DNA from: Todiramphus chloris collaris
Taxonomy: Eukaryota; Chordata; Aves; Coraciiformes; Alcedinidae
Assembly: GCA_025345505.1 (NCBI GenBank)
Contig: JANVCC010000018.1
Span: 56,067,656-56,131,655, forward strand
Length of the DNA stretch: 64,000 bases
Direction of reading: 5' to 3'
The stretch's first letter is position 1. The number at the start of each line of letters is the position of its first letter. Both the position numbers and the translations under genes were made by a program. The notes beneath the pieces are model-generated. The model was given only the letters and a program-made list of their open reading frames with translations. It had not been told where the DNA came from and did not search any database. This document shows positions 61,538 to 64,000 of the stretch, in pieces.

Positions 61538-62297
61538 TTAGGTGAAGCAAGGATAGGAGAGACTTTAAGTTAGGTGATGTAGTCAGTGAGTTCAGTTTTT
61601 AAATTAAAATGACTAGGATTTTCTAGACTGGTGTTTGTATAAACATGCAAAAAGATGTTTGTGTTTGTGTGTACTTCAGAAGTCCCCAAAAGGATTATAA
61701 GAAAATAATTTATATGTTATTGAACCAGACATTTTCATGTCTCCACAGACTCTCAGATGATTCATGTCCTTTCTTAATGACAATAATACAGTAGGCTTTG
61801 GCCACTAGTGAGAAGAGCTGGCTTGGGTTGGTGACCTGGAGATGAAATGTTTACTGCCAATCTCCTGGGCAACCATCTCCCCCTACAGGCACCTTTACAT
61901 AAATCTTCCTTATTTTGAAAAGACACTTTGGAAATAGGCCATTTGAAGCTATTGAGTAAACTTCCAAAAATCCTTTTGTTTAAGTCTTGTTTTCATAAGT
62001 ATTTTGTGTAAGACAGGCGAAGTATTCTTGCCTTAAATTTTAAGTAACTTGCAGATCTTAACATGGTTTTCTTCCTTCCATTTCTCAATGTCTTATGCCG
62101 TAGCCTGTGGCATGGCACTTTTCCCACAAGCATTCCTGCATTAAACGCTGCTTCGGCGCATGAATCCCAGCTGTCATTTCTGCTCCAGGAAGGAACCAAA
62201 AATGCACTACATACTCCCAGTCCAGCTTTCTCATCCACATTGCCTTCCACACCACAGGTACCCATGCCTCTGAAAACTCCCTATTAAAAGTGAATTC
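61538..62297. other. Intergenic, possibly retroposed right part
   Basis: Ordinary sequence. The right end (62,281 onward) has an ATTAAA hexamer about 10 bases before a 21-base A run, resembling the end of a retrocopied transcript. Confidence 0.35.
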
Positions 62298-62318
62298 AAA
62301 AAAAAAAAAAAAAAAAAA
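62298..62318 (+). repeat. A21 homopolymer
   Basis: Uninterrupted run of 21 A preceded by ATTAAA at 62,283-62,288; could be a retroposition tail. Confidence 0.9.
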
Positions 62319-64000
62319 GAATGATTGAAATAGAAAACTGGTCCTCATCTAGGCCACTAAATCCAATTTTAAATGAGGGAGTATGAGAGTAAATTGCTTC
62401 ACCATAGCCCAGCATGCATATGCAGCATTTATGTGTAGAAACAGAGAAGATAGAACCTGACACAAAGCTGTGTTCTTGGAAATCAGCTAATAATCTCCAT
62501 ATTTAATATTCCCAGAAGGCAATGCTTAATATTCCCATTGATTTCAAAGACATGCCCATCTGTTTGCGAAACTATCAAATAAAAACAATGGTTCCAGTTC
62601 TCAATGTCTTACTCAGGCCTTTGTGAAACCACTTACAGGAATTTTTATCTGTGTTAGGAATTCAAAACAGGGCACAATAAATAAGTTATAATTCAAATTT
62701 TAATATGATGAAACACTCAGAATTAAAGTTGAGTCTAGTTTTTTTTATTATTTTTGTAACTTTCTGTGCTAAGAGGAGATCCCTACCACACCGTTAAATG
62801 CTGTACTGTAACACTGACAACATGTAATTTCTCTCTTTACAGATCCATACATACAGAGTAAGTCATGACACTCTACCTTCAATTTTTTACCAGTTTGTAT
62901 CTCTTAAAGACATGGATGAGATACTTAACAAAATGCAGACTCAGGTACCTTATGTTTTGAATTTCAACTGCAATTTTAGTGAGTTTGCATCCTGCCAAGA
63001 GAAGAACAAACTGAAGCAGCAATTTTTTATATATATATATATCTACACTATATATATGGGCAATCTACTCACAGCTTTGTCTTCTCTTTAATTGTCTGAT
63101 CCACAGATGCCTAAAACTGACCACTGTAACTCAGTGTGTCTATGGCAAGGGCAGGAGCAATGCCCCTTCTGCCATGTGCAACAAGCTCATCCCTTGGTGG
63201 AGGAGATGAGACACTTTCCCTTTAGGCTCCAGACTTTGAGTTGACTCCCATTACACTTCCTTTGCCAGTTCAGGACCTGTGGTCTAGTCTCATCACACCA
63301 TTGCATCAGGCTTAGCTGTGGCCACATCTCTCTGTACAAGTCAAGTTTGTCTGGGCCAATGCAGCTCATCACCCAGTCATGCACATAACAGCTCCATGCT
63401 TAGAGGATTTGGGCTTGGCTGATGCTTGAAAATCCAAAGAATTTACATGACTTTCATTGCTGACAACTGCCAGAGCAGACTGCACACCCTCATCTCTGAG
63501 GAAGCCAGTCTTTCACTTTGAGGATATTTAAACTAGAGGGAAAGGGAAAGAAAAGCTCTCACTTTTCCCTCACTTTCTTGATGAGATGGATGCAGCCTCC
63601 CATAGGGAGGGCAGAGAGATCTCTACTTTCCTACATGTCTGGGTAACCTGGTACTGCTTCCTTGCAGCTGAAGGCAGAAATCACTTCCCAAAGATGGCTG
63701 AACTCACTGATTTACCAACCAAGGTTTTAAACATTGTTGCTCTAACTGGCAAGTGTTTGTGTGAAATACATTTAAAAAATTAGATATTTTTTATCATTAG
63801 CTGCATAATCATCATTTCTGTAGTTCAAGGTGACCAATTTCTGAACAAGCTGCAATCCTTAATCAAGGTCCCATTTTGAATGAGAAGGTCTGTCAAACTC
63901 AGTGGAAAGGACTTTTGCTGATACAATGAACTGCGAATGCTGCTGAAAGGAGAGAGTAGGGTACAGAGAGCGTGGATGCTATGGAGAGTCCTGAACAGTA
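62319..64000. other. Intergenic, no gene recognised
   Basis: AT-rich sequence with a short (TA)n stretch at about 63,027-63,056. No CR1, LTR or recognised ORF. Confidence 0.5.

Noticed and set aside
60939-61550. Three ORFs of 192-200 codons (two plus, one minus) across the purine tract
   Set aside because: They are built from K/R/E/G or F/L/S/P repeats dictated by GGAA, GAAA and GGGAA units, open on both strands, with no non-repetitive domain.
1-64000. CRISPR arrays, operons, tRNA or rRNA genes
   Set aside because: Introns, CR1 elements, a CpG island and vertebrate genes show this is animal nuclear DNA; no cloverleaf or rRNA-like sequence was noticed.
1-64000. An undescribed multi-gene biological system
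   Set aside because: Only two well-known genes are present; the rest is intergenic DNA with ordinary repeats, and none of the unassigned ORFs shows linked or protein-like organisation.

Overview
The window is vertebrate nuclear DNA, almost certainly from a bird. Repeats are dominated by 3'-truncated CR1 LINEs. There is one solo LTR of the avian ERVL type. Introns are compact, and the gene order TPD52L1 (+) then HDDC2 (-) is the tail-to-tail arrangement known from the human 6q22 region. I cannot name the species from sequence alone. There are only two recognisable protein genes, both in the left third; the remaining 41 kb is intergenic DNA with repeats and a few candidate regulatory stretches.

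Region 1 (1 to about 11,140): the 3' half of TPD52L1 on the + strand. Four exons are visible: a 15-nt microexon (1426-1440), a 39-nt exon (3928-3966), a 61-nt exon (5920-5980) and the terminal coding exon (9389-9520), followed by a 3' UTR with AATAAA at 11,117. Earlier exons lie left of the window. Region 2 (about 11,145 to 13,540): a 2.4-kb gap between the convergent genes, with one old CR1 tail. Region 3 (13,540 to 23,170): the complete HDDC2 gene on the - strand. Its six exons join with matching phases to a 197-residue HD-domain 5'-deoxynucleotidase, and exon 1 lies in a CpG island that also covers intron 1.

Region 4 (23,170 to 64,000): intergenic. It holds CR1 copies at 23.7-25.0, 27.3-27.6, 28.5-29.75, 35.3-35.5, 57.06-57.39 and 57.93-58.17 kb; a solo ERVL-type LTR at 58,874-59,620; a large purine microsatellite complex at 60,990-61,537; and several A-rich or T-rich simple repeats. 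Complex, non-repetitive stretches near 32.2, 39.2, 42.8 and 51.3 kb look like possible regulatory DNA. In human the next gene on this side is HEY2, so these could be distal elements of HEY2, but that is inference.

The two genes share no known pathway: TPD52L1 is a coiled-coil adaptor of the D52 family, and HDDC2 is a metal-dependent nucleotide phosphatase. I found no undescribed coding system. The most interesting observations are the phase-symmetric microexon pair in TPD52L1, a duplicated intronic segment that brackets one of those exons, a MEF2/CArG-like cluster, a CR1-tail-derived minisatellite, and the long purine tract.
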